From assembly GCF_965118125.1 (NCBI RefSeq), contig NZ_OZ221288.1, positions 1,302,001-1,366,000 of the forward strand: 64,000 bases of DNA, written 5' to 3'. Below the pieces are notes generated by a model. That model saw only the letters and a list, made by a program, of their open reading frames with translations, was not told the origin of the DNA and made no database searches. This stretch comes from Pararobbsia alpina_A. Lineage in GTDB: Bacteria > Pseudomonadota > Gammaproteobacteria > Burkholderiales > Burkholderiaceae. Of this stretch, positions 35,328 to 43,255 are shown one piece after another (positions within the stretch are counted from its first letter, which is position 1; every line of letters starts with the position of its first letter). The position numbers were made by a program, and so were the translations under genes.

Positions 35328-36068
35328 ATGCCGACACTCTGGGACATTTCCCCGCCCGTACACCGTGCGACGCCCGTGTGGCCCGGCGATACGCCGGTCG
35401 GCCTCGAGCGGGTCTGGCGCATGGAAGCCGGCTCGCCGGTCAACGTCGGTCGCCTGACGCTGTCGCCGCATACGGGCGCGCATGCCGACGCCCCACTGCA
35501 CTACGATGCGCACGGTGCGGCGATTGGCGACGTGCCGCTCGACACCTATCTCGGACCTTGCCGTGTCGTGCATTGCGTGGGCGTGGCGCCGCTCGTCGAG
35601 CCCGCGCATATCGCACACGCGCTGGACAATGTGCCGCCGCGCGTTTTACTCCGCACGTATGCACGCGCGCCGCTCGACGTCTGGGACAGCGCGTTCTGCG
35701 CGGTGTCACCCGAGACGGTCGACCTGCTCGCCTCACGAGGGGTCCGCCTGCTTGGCATCGACACGCCGTCGCTCGACCCGCAGGACTCGAAGTCCATGGA
35801 CTCGCACAAGCGCATCCGGGCGCATCGCATGGCCATACTCGAAGGGCTCGTGCTCGACGAGGTCGTCCCCGGCGACTACGAGCTGATCGCACTGCCGCTC
35901 AAGCTGACCGAACTCGATGCGAGCCCCGTGCGTGCCGTATTGCGCCGGCTCGCATCCACTCGCACGCAAGACGAACACGACAGACGCGACAGACACGACA
36001 CGCACGACACGCACGACACACACAACAGACAAGACAGACCGAAGGAGCCCACCCATGAAAGACCGTGA
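35328..36068 (+). CDS. kynB: Kynurenine formamidase (arylformamidase)
   Basis: A 246-residue zinc hydrolase converting N-formylkynurenine to kynurenine and formate. It has the KynB/cyclase-family signature HTGAHADAPLHYD (about 45-57) and the N-terminal WDISPPVHRATPVWPGDTP. C-terminal active-site features include the SLDP region and the MDSHK stretch. The catalytic domain ends near residue 210. The remaining 35 residues are a polar tail rich in Asp, His, Arg and Thr encoded by short tandem repeats, not usual for KynB. It overlaps kynU by 14 nt; gene order kynB-kynU-kynA is typical of Burkholderia relatives. Confidence 0.95.
   Translation: MPTLWDISPPVHRATPVWPGDTPVGLERVWRMEAGSPVNVGRLTLSPHTGAHADAPLHYDAHGAAIGDVPLDTYLGPCRVVHCVGVAPLVEPAHIAHALDNVPPRVLLRTYARAPLDVWDSAFCAVSPETVDLLASRGVRLLGIDTPSLDPQDSKSMDSHKRIRAHRMAILEGLVLDEVVPGDYELIALPLKLTELDASPVRAVLRRLASTRTQDEHDRRDRHDTHDTHDTHNRQDRPKEPTHERP
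35995..36021 (+). repeat. 9-bp tandem repeat in the kynB 3' end
   Basis: Three adjacent copies of ACGACACGC (third copy ACGACACAC), flanked by degenerate ACGACAGAC-like units, encode a HDTHDTHDT-type tail. Copy changes keep the kynB frame. The kynU ribosome site (AAGGAG, 36042-36047) begins just after the repeat. Confidence 0.8.
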
Positions 36069-37305
36069 GAGCGTCGCCGCGCTCGATCGCGACGATCCGC
36101 TTGCGCCGCTGCGCGAGCAATTCACGTTGCCGGAAGGCGTCATTTATCTCGATGGCAACTCACTGGGCGTGGCCCCGTCAGCGGCCGCGTCACGCGCCGC
36201 ACAAGTCATCAACGATGAATGGGCCGTGGGTCTCGTGCGGAGCTGGAACACCGCGGGATGGCACGCCTTGCCCGGGAGACTCGGCAACAAACTCGCGACA
36301 CTGATCGGCGCCAAGCCCAATGAAGTCGTCGTCACCGACACGATTTCGAGCAACCTGTTCAAGGTGCTGTCGGCAGCGCTCAAGCTTATCGAAAAGCGTG
36401 ATCCCTCGCGACGCGTGATCGTATCGGAGCGCTCGAATTTCCCAAGCGATCTGTATATCGCACAAGGCCTGATCGCCTTGCTCGATCATGGCTATACGCT
36501 GCGCCTTGTCGACACGCCCGAGGAACTCCATGCGGCGATCGGGCATGACACCGCGATTGCGATGATCACGCACGTGAACTATCGAACCGGCTATATGCAC
36601 GACATGGCCGCGCTCACGCGACATATTCATCACGTCGGTGCGCTGGCCGTCTGGGATCTCGCGCATTCGACGGGCGCGGTGCCCGTCGATCTGACCAGCG
36701 TCGATGCGGACTTCGCCGTCGGATGCACGTACAAATATTTGAACGCGGGGCCCGGCGCGCCAGGTTTCGTCTGGGTCGCGAAGCGTCATCAGCTGCACGT
36801 GCATCAGCCGTTGTCGGGATGGTGGGGCCACGAAGCGCCGTTCGCCATGAACCCCACGTTTCGTCCCGCGCACGGGATCGGCCGCTTTTTATGCGGCACG
36901 CAGCCGATCGTGTCGCTGGCGCTCGTCGAATGCGGCCTCGACGTCTTCCTGCAGACCGATATGCAGACGTTGCGACGCAAGTCGCTTGCGATGTCCGACC
37001 TGTTTATCGAACTTGTGGAATCGCGGTGCAAGGAGTTCCCGCTCGAACTCGTCACGCCGCGTGATCACGCGCAGCGCGGATCGCAAGTCAGCTTTGACCA
37101 TCCGCATGGCTACGAAGTGATGCAGGCGCTGATCGCGCGGGGCGTCATCGGTGACTATCGTGAGCCGAGAATCCTGCGCTTTGGATTTACGCCGCTTTAT
37201 CTGCGCTTTGTCGACGTCTGGGATGCGGTCGAGACGCTACGCGACGTGCTCGCGACCGAGGCCTGGCGTGCCCCTGAATATGCCGAGCGCAGCGCGGTGA
37301 CCTGA
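36055..37305 (+). CDS. kynU: Kynureninase
   Basis: A 416-residue PLP enzyme splitting kynurenine to anthranilate and alanine. The PLP lysine is in CTYKYLNAGPGAPG (about residues 222-235), with WDLAHSTGAVPVDL giving the conserved Asp and His. The N-terminal YLDGNSLG and the C-terminal RFGFTPLYLRFVDVWD are typical of KynU. ATG 36055 has AAGGAG 7 nt upstream, inside the end of kynB; the frame stays open further upstream through the repeat but without homology. Central gene of the kyn operon for tryptophan catabolism, 8 nt before kynA. Confidence 0.96.
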   Translation: MKDRESVAALDRDDPLAPLREQFTLPEGVIYLDGNSLGVAPSAAASRAAQVINDEWAVGLVRSWNTAGWHALPGRLGNKLATLIGAKPNEVVVTDTISSNLFKVLSAALKLIEKRDPSRRVIVSERSNFPSDLYIAQGLIALLDHGYTLRLVDTPEELHAAIGHDTAIAMITHVNYRTGYMHDMAALTRHIHHVGALAVWDLAHSTGAVPVDLTSVDADFAVGCTYKYLNAGPGAPGFVWVAKRHQLHVHQPLSGWWGHEAPFAMNPTFRPAHGIGRFLCGTQPIVSLALVECGLDVFLQTDMQTLRRKSLAMSDLFIELVESRCKEFPLELVTPRDHAQRGSQVSFDHPHGYEVMQALIARGVIGDYREPRILRFGFTPLYLRFVDVWDAVETLRDVLATEAWRAPEYAERSAVT

Positions 37306-37313
37306 GGTATCTG

Positions 37314-38267
37314 ATGACCCAATCCACAGAAGGCTGCCCGATGGGCTATGGCGCGCAACTTACGAACGACGGCGCCTCTCCGAAGTCGGCCAATGCAGAC
37401 GGTCCGGCTTCGAATCCGGCTTCAAATGCGACGTCAAATGAGGCTTCGGACGGCTGGCATAGCGCTCAGCTCGACTTCTCGAAGTCGATGAGCTATGGCG
37501 ACTATCTCTCGCTTGATCCGATCCTGTCGGCACAGCATCCACGCTCCGACGATCCGAACGAATTGCTGTTCATCATTCAGCATCAGACGAGCGAGCTCTG
37601 GATGAAGCTGGCGCTCCATGAGCTCGGCAACGCGCGAACGGCTGTGCAGGCGGATCGGCTCGCGCCTGCGTTCAAGATGCTCGCTCGCGTGTCGCGCATC
37701 ATGGAGCAGCTCGTACAGGCATGGAGCGTTCTCGCGACGCTGACGCCGACCGAGTATTCGGCGATGCGCCCGCACCTCGGGTCGTCGTCGGGATTCCAGT
37801 CGTTTCAGTATCGCAAGATCGAATTCATGCTGGGCAACAAGAACGCCCAGATGCTCAAACCTCACGAGCATCGCAGCGATATTCAGGCCGATGTCGAAGC
37901 GGCGCTCAAGGCGCCTTCGTTTTACGACGAGGTGGTGTTCCTGCTCTCGCGCAGGGGCTTTCCTATCGCGCGAGAACGTCTCGAACGCGACTGGACCTTG
38001 CCGACCGTGCATGACACGACTGTCGAAGCCGCGTGGGTCGAGGTCTATCGTGATCCGGAAAAGTATTGGGAGCTGTATGAGCTTGCCGAGGAACTGGTCG
38101 ATCTCGAGGACGCGTTCCGGCAATGGCGCTTCCGGCATGTGACGACTGTCGAGCGCATCATTGGCTTCAAGACCGGAACCGGCGGCACGAGCGGCGTAAA
38201 TTACTTGCGCAAGATGCTCGACGTCGTGTTGTTTCCGGAGCTGTGGCACGTGCGAACCGTGCTGTAG
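37314..38267 (+). CDS. kynA: Tryptophan 2,3-dioxygenase
   Basis: A 317-residue haem dioxygenase opening the indole ring of L-tryptophan to N-formylkynurenine, the first step before KynB and KynU. TDO hallmarks: MSYGDYLSLDPILSAQHP, ELLFIIQHQTSELWMKL, SSSGFQSFQYRKIEF and the proximal haem His in RHVTTVERIIGFKTG. The first 45 residues are low-complexity (Asn, Ala, Ser, Asp) and precede the family core; an ATG at 37341 gives a shorter alternative. Last gene of kynBUA, followed by a strong terminator. Confidence 0.96.
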   Translation: MTQSTEGCPMGYGAQLTNDGASPKSANADGPASNPASNATSNEASDGWHSAQLDFSKSMSYGDYLSLDPILSAQHPRSDDPNELLFIIQHQTSELWMKLALHELGNARTAVQADRLAPAFKMLARVSRIMEQLVQAWSVLATLTPTEYSAMRPHLGSSSGFQSFQYRKIEFMLGNKNAQMLKPHEHRSDIQADVEAALKAPSFYDEVVFLLSRRGFPIARERLERDWTLPTVHDTTVEAAWVEVYRDPEKYWELYELAEELVDLEDAFRQWRFRHVTTVERIIGFKTGTGGTSGVNYLRKMLDVVLFPELWHVRTVL

Positions 38268-38365
38268 CCGATGACCTCAAATTGAACGGACCGGCTCGCT
38301 GACAGCGCCGTAGTTGAACTGCCGTGTTCGGCGCGCTCACGAGACACAGACGGTCCAATGCAAAT

Positions 38366-38401
38366 AAAAACGGCGTGGCACATATCTGCCACGCCGTTTT
38401 T
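38366..38401. terminator. Strong bidirectional intrinsic terminator after kynA
   Basis: AAAAACGGCGTGGCA (38366-38380) and TGCCACGCCGTTTTT (38387-38401) form a perfect 15-bp stem with a 6-nt loop and T-runs on both strands. It terminates kynBUA and the convergent SDR gene. Confidence 0.93.
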
Positions 38402-38436
38402 CTTAAGGTCGGCCGAGCTCCGCCAACCTCACGTGC

Positions 38437-39147
38437 TTAGTGACCTGCGCTTTGACCGCCGTCGACGTGCAGGATTTCGCCCGTGATGAACGGTGCCGAA
38501 TCCAGATACAGAACGGCGTTGGCGATATCGCTCATTTCACCCATGCGGCCGACCGGATGCAGCGCGCCGAGTGCTTCGTGCGTTTCCGGTGCGTGCATCG
38601 GCGACTTGATGATGCCGGGCGAAACCGCGTTCGCACGAATACCTGCCTTCGCGTATTCGATGGCCAGCGACTTCGTGGCCGAATTCAGACCACCCTTGGT
38701 CAGCGACGCGAGAACCGACGGGACACCGTTGACGGCGTGATCGACGAGCGAGGTCGTAATCTGCACCAGGTGGCCGCTCTTGTTCTTTTCCATCTGCTCA
38801 ATCGCGAGCTGCGTAATGTGGAAGAAGCCGTCGACGTTGACGTTGATCACGGCTGCGTAATCGTCTTCCGTGTATTGCGTGAACGGCTTGGCGATAAAGA
38901 TGCCGGCGTTGTTGACGAGCGTATCGACGCGGCCGAACTTTTCGAGGGCTGCGGCAACGACGCGGCGGGCCACTTCGCGATTGCCGATATCGCCGGCAAC
39001 CGTCGCCACACCCGGATCATCCGACGGCTTGATCGAACGCGCTGTTGCGACGACATAGTCACCGCGAGCGCGGAATGCCTTGACGATTTCTGCACCGATA
39101 CCTTGCGATGCACCCGTGACGATAACGACTTTCTGGGATTGGCTCAT
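38437..39147 (-). CDS. SDR family protein lacking the catalytic tyrosine
   Basis: A 236-residue short-chain-dehydrogenase-fold protein. The nucleotide motif TGASQGIG (11-18), NNAG (79-82), Ser133 in ITTSLVDH and Lys151 are present. The expected YxxxK reads ASLTK, with Ala147 at the tyrosine position. The C-terminal GEILHVDGGQSAGH is classical. It may be a noncatalytic or altered SDR. ATG 39147 begins MSQSQKVVIVTG. Single gene, convergent with the kyn operon across a shared terminator. Confidence 0.9.
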   Translation of the reverse strand: MSQSQKVVIVTGASQGIGAEIVKAFRARGDYVVATARSIKPSDDPGVATVAGDIGNREVARRVVAAALEKFGRVDTLVNNAGIFIAKPFTQYTEDDYAAVINVNVDGFFHITQLAIEQMEKNKSGHLVQITTSLVDHAVNGVPSVLASLTKGGLNSATKSLAIEYAKAGIRANAVSPGIIKSPMHAPETHEALGALHPVGRMGEMSDIANAVLYLDSAPFITGEILHVDGGQSAGH

Positions 39148-39510
39148 TTGATACCTCGATTCAAAGTGATTTGGGCTGTTTGCCGATCGGAGCAAAGCGG
39201 CGCCGACTGAGTGCAAATGTAGGCGCGTCGACCGCGGCTTCGTAGACCCGGCATGGTCAAAGAGAATTGAGTCGGAGGAACAAATGGGGGGCCACACTTC
39301 GCAGGCACGTGAAGCTGCCCGCGCGAAAAGCGCGTCGAATGGCTTAAGGATCAGGGATTAAGCGCACCGCGTCGTTGAATCCGTTCCGGATTGTTGACTC
39401 GGTGTAATAGCGCTTGTTCGAAAAGGGACGCCGCAGCACGCAGCGAATACGGTCGACGTATGCCGCGCGAGTCTCGGGCGACCTGAGGTGTCGCCCGGGT
39501 GATCTGAAAC
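39148..39510. other. Intergenic region with a perfect 8-bp stem-loop at 39475-39497
   Basis: A 363-nt region between two minus-strand genes. CGGGCGAC (39475-39482) and GTCGCCCG (39490-39497) form a perfect stem with a 7-nt loop just after the stop of the small membrane protein gene, a possible terminator without U-run. Nearer the SDR gene lies its promoter region with no recognised element. Confidence 0.4.
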
Positions 39511-39732
39511 TTACATCCAGCCTACATACTTGATGCCGGCGAGCAGCGAGCAGACACCCGCGACGCCCAGACAGATATTGCGATTCAGCAGCAGACGCGG
39601 CAGCCGCTCGCGCGTCTCGATCGTCATGCCCTGCGCGCCGAGCGCGAAGTAGACAAATACAAACGTGCCGATCAGCCAGCCCGCAACACCGTACATCGGC
39701 CCGACGATCTGTGCGTTGTAGATCGGTCCCAT
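39511..39732 (-). CDS. Small membrane protein of unknown function
   Basis: A predicted 73-residue protein with two hydrophobic helices (about 13-33, MYGVAGWLIGTFVFVYFALG, and about 51-70, ICLGVAGVCSLLAGIKYVGW) separated by a short basic loop (ETRERLPRLLLNR). ATG 39732 has a GGGGGAAGG stretch just upstream. No family was recognised. It lies between the threonine aldolase and SDR genes on the same strand. Confidence 0.65.
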   Translation of the reverse strand: MGPIYNAQIVGPMYGVAGWLIGTFVFVYFALGAQGMTIETRERLPRLLLNRNICLGVAGVCSLLAGIKYVGWM

Positions 39733-39882
39733 AGCCTTCCCCCAAATCCCAAAGTTCGCGACGGCGGCTCGCTCGGGGGGACGCTCTGAATGCTTTCCCG
39801 CTCCCGGCGGCGCTCGGACGCGTGTGCTCACTGTTCACACGCCTGCCTTATCGGCGCCGCCTGAAGAATCTTTATAGGGGTT

Positions 39883-40983
39883 TTAAGCAGCGATGCGCTT
39901 CATCGATGCAAGAAGGTGGTCGACGTCGTTCGCGGTCGTCTGGAAAGACGTCACAAACCGGACCACGCCCGGGCCCCAGCGATCGCCATAGAAGCCGAAG
40001 CCTTCTTTGCGCAAACCGGCAATCAACGTGTCCGAGAAGCGGCAAAACAGGATGTTGGCCTCAGGCGTGCCGAACACTTCGACGCCGTCGATTTGCGCAA
40101 AGCCATCGTTCATGCGTCGGGCCATGGCGTTGGCTTGCCCGGCGTTGCGCAGCCAAAGGTCATCCGTCAGATAAGCGTCGATCTGCGCCGACAGGAAGCG
40201 CATCTTCGAGAACAGATGGCCCGCGCGCTTGCGGCGATAAGCCATTTCCGTCTTGAGCGAGGTATCGAACAACACGATCGCCTCGGCGGCGGGGACGCCG
40301 TTTTTCGTGGCGCCCAACGAGAGCGCATCGACGCCGGCCTTCCAGGTCAGTTCGGCGGGCGAGCAGCCGAGTGTGACGAGCGCGTTCGCAAAGCGCGAAC
40401 CATCCATATGGAGTTTCATCGACGAGGCTTTGCAGACCTCGGCGATCGCGGCGATCTCAGCGACCGTGTAGGCGCTGCCGACTTCGGTCGCTTGCGTGAT
40501 GCTGACGCAGGCCGGCTGCGTCGAATGCACGTCGCCGACTTTGGCGCGGGCCAAAGCACGCAGCTGATCGACGTCGATCTTCGCCGCCGGGCCGTCGACC
40601 TTCACGAGCTTGGCGCCGCCAGAAAAAAACTCCGGCGCACCGCATTCGTCGTTGTTGATGTGGCTGTCGGGGTGGCAATAGATATTGCCCCACGGCGGCG
40701 CCATGGCCGCCAGACAGAGCGAATTGGCCGCTGTGCCGGTCGGAACCAGCAGCACGGCGACGTCGCGCTCGAAAATGTCGCCGAGCTTGCGCTCGACACG
40801 CGCGGTCAGATCGTCATTGCCGTAAGGGCTGGCCTGACCGGCCATGCACGCCATCAGCGCCTGCATGACTTCAGGAGCGGCGCCGGCGATGTTGTCGCTG
40901 TTGAACCCGAGGGCGGGAGTCTGGGCTGGGAGAGTGTGGGTGTGATTCACGCTGATCGGAGGGTGTAGAGCCAGGTCGGCCAT
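39883..40983 (-). CDS. Low-specificity L-threonine aldolase-like PLP enzyme
   Basis: A 366-residue fold-type I PLP enzyme cleaving beta-hydroxy amino acids such as threonine to glycine and acetaldehyde. The PLP lysine lies in SLGATKNGVPAAEA, with FNSDNIAGAAPEVMQAL at the N-terminus, CHPDSHINNDECGA (aromatic-position loop) and LHMDGSRFANAL (Asp for the pyridine nitrogen). This matches the beta-eliminating lyase/threonine aldolase family at normal length. ATG 40983 is preferred; GTG 40995 adds four residues. It may supply glycine; no operon partner is evident. Confidence 0.92.
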   Translation of the reverse strand: MADLALHPPISVNHTHTLPAQTPALGFNSDNIAGAAPEVMQALMACMAGQASPYGNDDLTARVERKLGDIFERDVAVLLVPTGTAANSLCLAAMAPPWGNIYCHPDSHINNDECGAPEFFSGGAKLVKVDGPAAKIDVDQLRALARAKVGDVHSTQPACVSITQATEVGSAYTVAEIAAIAEVCKASSMKLHMDGSRFANALVTLGCSPAELTWKAGVDALSLGATKNGVPAAEAIVLFDTSLKTEMAYRRKRAGHLFSKMRFLSAQIDAYLTDDLWLRNAGQANAMARRMNDGFAQIDGVEVFGTPEANILFCRFSDTLIAGLRKEGFGFYGDRWGPGVVRFVTSFQTTANDVDHLLASMKRIAA

Positions 40984-41089
40984 ATCGAGGAGCACGGTTC
41001 AGGCCAAGATCGATTGACCTGCGTGCGATAGCGTAGCGAGCGGCGAGTATAGCGCTTCGAATCAAGGTCGACATCGGGCAGGCCGGGTC

Positions 41090-41857
41090 TCAGCCCCCGA
41101 GGGCATAACCGGCGCCGCGGACGGTTTTGAGCCAGTTTTTCGCCGCGCCGATCGCCCCGAGGCGTTTGCGTAGATGCCCGATATACACATCCACCCGGTT
41201 CGAGCCGGGGTCAAATCGATAGCCCCATACCCGCTCGAAGATGATCGTCCGGGTCATCACGACACCCGGATTGCGCATCATGAGCGCCAGCAAGCGGCAC
41301 TCCGTGGAGGTCAGCAACACGTCGAGCCCGGCGTACGACGCGCGGCGCTCGACCAGGTCGAGTTCGAGCGTGCCGACTCGAAGCGTGTGCTGCCTTGCGC
41401 TTGCGATCGGCTTCCGTCGTCGCAATACGGCCTCGATTCGCGCGAACATCTCCTCGACCGGGACAGACTCGGCCAGAAAGTCGTCCGCCCCGGCGCGAAG
41501 CACTTCGACGCGGTGTTCGCTCGAGCACGGGCCGCCAACAATGATGATCGGGATCGTGACGCCGGAATCCGAGGCTTCGCGCAATAAGTCGAGCGCATCG
41601 TGCCCCGGAGCATGCTCGCCGAATACGATGGCGTCGTAGCCCGAGTCCAGAGCATCGATGATGCCCTCGGTAGCGGAATCGGCGAGGTGCGCGGTCCACG
41701 GTTGCGCCGCCGACTCATGCACCAGGACTCGAGCCAGCATGGATTCGCGCCCGACCACGAGAATCCTGTACGCCGGGAGGTCAGCGACCACGGTGGCAGT
41801 GCCGCGGCGGTGGGTATCGCCGCCGACGAAGGGCTTTCGATACGTTGGGAACATCAT
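41090..41857 (-). CDS. OmpR/PhoB-type response regulator with degenerate receiver domain
   Basis: A 255-residue protein. Residues 31-147 have the receiver fold, but every conserved position is changed: the acidic pair is Gly36-Arg37, the phosphoacceptor position is Gly80 (IVFGEHAPGHD), the Thr is Gly108 and the Lys is Glu130. Residues 155-255 are an intact PhoB-type winged helix (TSTECRLLALMMRNPG, RVDVYIGHLRKRLGA, TVRGAGYAL). It should bind DNA without phosphorylation. ATG 41857 overlaps the doxX stop as ATGA, so the two are coupled. No sensor kinase is nearby; an ECF-type promoter lies upstream of doxX. Confidence 0.92.
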   Translation of the reverse strand: MMFPTYRKPFVGGDTHRRGTATVVADLPAYRILVVGRESMLARVLVHESAAQPWTAHLADSATEGIIDALDSGYDAIVFGEHAPGHDALDLLREASDSGVTIPIIIVGGPCSSEHRVEVLRAGADDFLAESVPVEEMFARIEAVLRRRKPIASARQHTLRVGTLELDLVERRASYAGLDVLLTSTECRLLALMMRNPGVVMTRTIIFERVWGYRFDPGSNRVDVYIGHLRKRLGAIGAAKNWLKTVRGAGYALGG

Positions 41858-42363
41858 CGTGACGCGCCGTGACCGAGATTGCGTCGCGCGAGAAGCCGGT
41901 CGACCGACAACGGTCCTGAGCCGCCGAACACAAGCGCGGCAAGGCAAGCGATATACAGCAGATCGGTTTCGTAGCCGGGGCGGCCGAATTGCGGCCCTGC
42001 GGCGGTCACATCCATCAGTTTGATCGACGTGAATCCGAACGGCAGGTGCACCGTAAAGATGGCGACCAGCAACACAACCGTCATCGGGATCACGGTGATC
42101 GGCACAAAGGCGCCGGCCAGAATCAGCGCTCCGCCCAACAGCTCGACGACGATCGTTGCCCATGCCATCAGATGGGGCGCGGGTACGCCCAGCGCGTGGA
42201 GGATCGCCGCGAAATGATCGGGGTTTTTGGCGATCTTGGCGACGCCGTGAGCCACAAAGCCGTAACCGGCGATCAGCCGTAGTGGAATCGGCGTCCAGCG
42301 TGACAAGGCGGCTGACAGCGTGTCGGGGTCGAACAAGCGAAGCAGCCCACTTTGGTCTTTCAT
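41854..42363 (-). CDS. DoxX family membrane protein
   Basis: A 169-residue inner-membrane protein with four predicted helices; PIPLRLIAGYGFVAHGVAKI, IVVELLGGALILAGAFV and the TDLLYIACLAALVF segment fit DoxX/DoxD. Relatives are associated with thiol and redox stress or quinone-linked oxidation; biochemical role here unknown. ATG 42363 (MKDQSGLL) is chosen; the upstream in-frame extension to 42420 has no helix. A promoter matching GTAACC-N16-CGAC lies about 90 nt upstream, and the gene overlaps the response-regulator gene. Confidence 0.87.
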   Translation of the reverse strand: MKDQSGLLRLFDPDTLSAALSRWTPIPLRLIAGYGFVAHGVAKIAKNPDHFAAILHALGVPAPHLMAWATIVVELLGGALILAGAFVPITVIPMTVVLLVAIFTVHLPFGFTSIKLMDVTAAGPQFGRPGYETDLLYIACLAALVFGGSGPLSVDRLLARRNLGHGASR

Positions 42364-42453
42364 ACTCTGCGTCCCTGAAGGTATCGAATGAAATACGCGG
42401 AAATTCGGCGTACCTCGCATCCGGCGGGTACATCACGTCTCCCTGTCCGATAA

Positions 42454-42479
42454 GTCGCGACGCAGATGCAACGGGTTAC
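42454..42479 (-). promoter_or_regulatory. ECF (SigF/EcfF-type) promoter for doxX-response regulator
   Basis: On the minus strand: GTAACC (42479-42474), 16 nt, CGAC (42457-42454). This is the same pattern and spacing as the divergent promoter of the ECF sigma gene, and matches the Caulobacter SigF-type consensus (GTAACC-N16-CGAA). The expected start point is about 85 nt upstream of doxX. Confidence 0.75.
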
Positions 42480-42566
42480 AGAAGGCGTTGATTATTTCGG
42501 TGCCTTGAATCACGGCCGCAAAAGCGGCCTCCGCGCTCGCGGGGGCCAAAAAAGTTTGTTCCGGGT

Positions 42567-42592
42567 GTAACCACTTGCGGATTCGGAACGAC
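42567..42592 (+). promoter_or_regulatory. ECF (SigF/EcfF-type) autoregulatory promoter
   Basis: GTAACC (42567-42572), exactly 16 nt, then CGAC (42589-42592), about 80 nt upstream of the sigma gene. Autoregulation is usual for ECF factors. The leader then holds a perfect 8-bp hairpin (42605-42627). Confidence 0.78.
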
Positions 42593-42604
42593 ATAGAAAG
42601 AAGA

Positions 42605-42627
42605 GCGCCGCTTCTTCCGAGCGGCGC
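42605..42627 (+). other. Leader stem-loop before the ECF sigma gene
   Basis: GCGCCGCT (42605-42612) and AGCGGCGC (42620-42627) form a perfect 8-bp stem with a 7-nt loop between the promoter and the ribosome site (GGAGAAGG, 42661-42668). The function is unknown; the rest of the 310-nt divergent region also has a GGCCGC-AAAA-GCGGCC hairpin near 42513. Confidence 0.5.
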
Positions 42628-42673
42628 AGGCTCCCGCCTGTAGGGCGAGCGTCAGCTTCCGGAGAAGGCGTTC

Positions 42674-43255
42674 GTGCCACCCAGCAGAAACCGTCGTATC
42701 GATACAAGCCGCACAGAGGAGGCATTCAAGGACCTGCTGCTGCGCGCGCTCGACGGTGATGCTCGCGCATACGAACGATTTCTCGACGGCGTCTCGGGAT
42801 ATCTGCGCGGCACGCTCAGACGGCGTTTGCGATCGTGCGAATCCGACATCGAAGACGTGCTTCAGGAAATCCTGATCGCCTTGCACAAAGGGCTTCACAC
42901 CTACCGGCAGCAGGTGCCGCTGACCGCCTGGATTGCCGCGATCGCGCGTCACAAGATCGCCGACCACTATCGGGGTCACGCCCTGCGAGATGCGCTGCAC
43001 GAGCCGTTCGACGACGAGAACACGGATCTCTTTGTCGCCTCCGAGGCCGAGTCGGTCGAGGCGAGCCGGGATATCGAACGACTGCTGAAGACGTTGCCCG
43101 AGAAACAAAGCGCGCCGATCGTCATGGTCAAGCTCAACGGAATGAGCGTGGCCGAAACGGCGAAGGCGACGGGCTTATCCGAGTCCGCCGTCAAGGTCGG
43201 TATTCATCGAGGTATCAAAGCGCTGACGCGCATGATTCGAGGTCAATCAGATTGA
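42674..43255 (+). CDS. ECF RNA polymerase sigma factor, EcfF/SigF-like
   Basis: A 193-residue group 4 sigma factor. Region 2 (about 22-95) has DIEDVLQEILIALHKGLHTY and PLTAWIAAIARHKIADHYR; region 4 (about 130-190) has LLKTLPEKQSAPIVMVKLNG, then AETAKATGLSESAVKVGIHR as the -35 recognition helix-turn-helix. Start is GTG 42674 with GGAGAAGG 5 nt upstream. It is directly coupled to an NrsF-type anti-sigma gene (TTGA overlap), the signature of the SigF/EcfF family that answers heavy-metal or oxidative stress. Its promoter motif faces both this gene and doxX. Confidence 0.93.
   Translation: MPPSRNRRIDTSRTEEAFKDLLLRALDGDARAYERFLDGVSGYLRGTLRRRLRSCESDIEDVLQEILIALHKGLHTYRQQVPLTAWIAAIARHKIADHYRGHALRDALHEPFDDENTDLFVASEAESVEASRDIERLLKTLPEKQSAPIVMVKLNGMSVAETAKATGLSESAVKVGIHRGIKALTRMIRGQSD

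Noticed and set aside
33970..35337. 455-codon minus-strand frame opposite the PLD gene
   Set aside because: Antisense to both HKD motifs; composition typical of a shadow frame.
39344..39838. 164-codon minus-strand frame overlapping the small membrane protein
   Set aside because: Lacks helices or domains; the overlapping 73-residue frame has two clear membrane segments and a good ribosome site.
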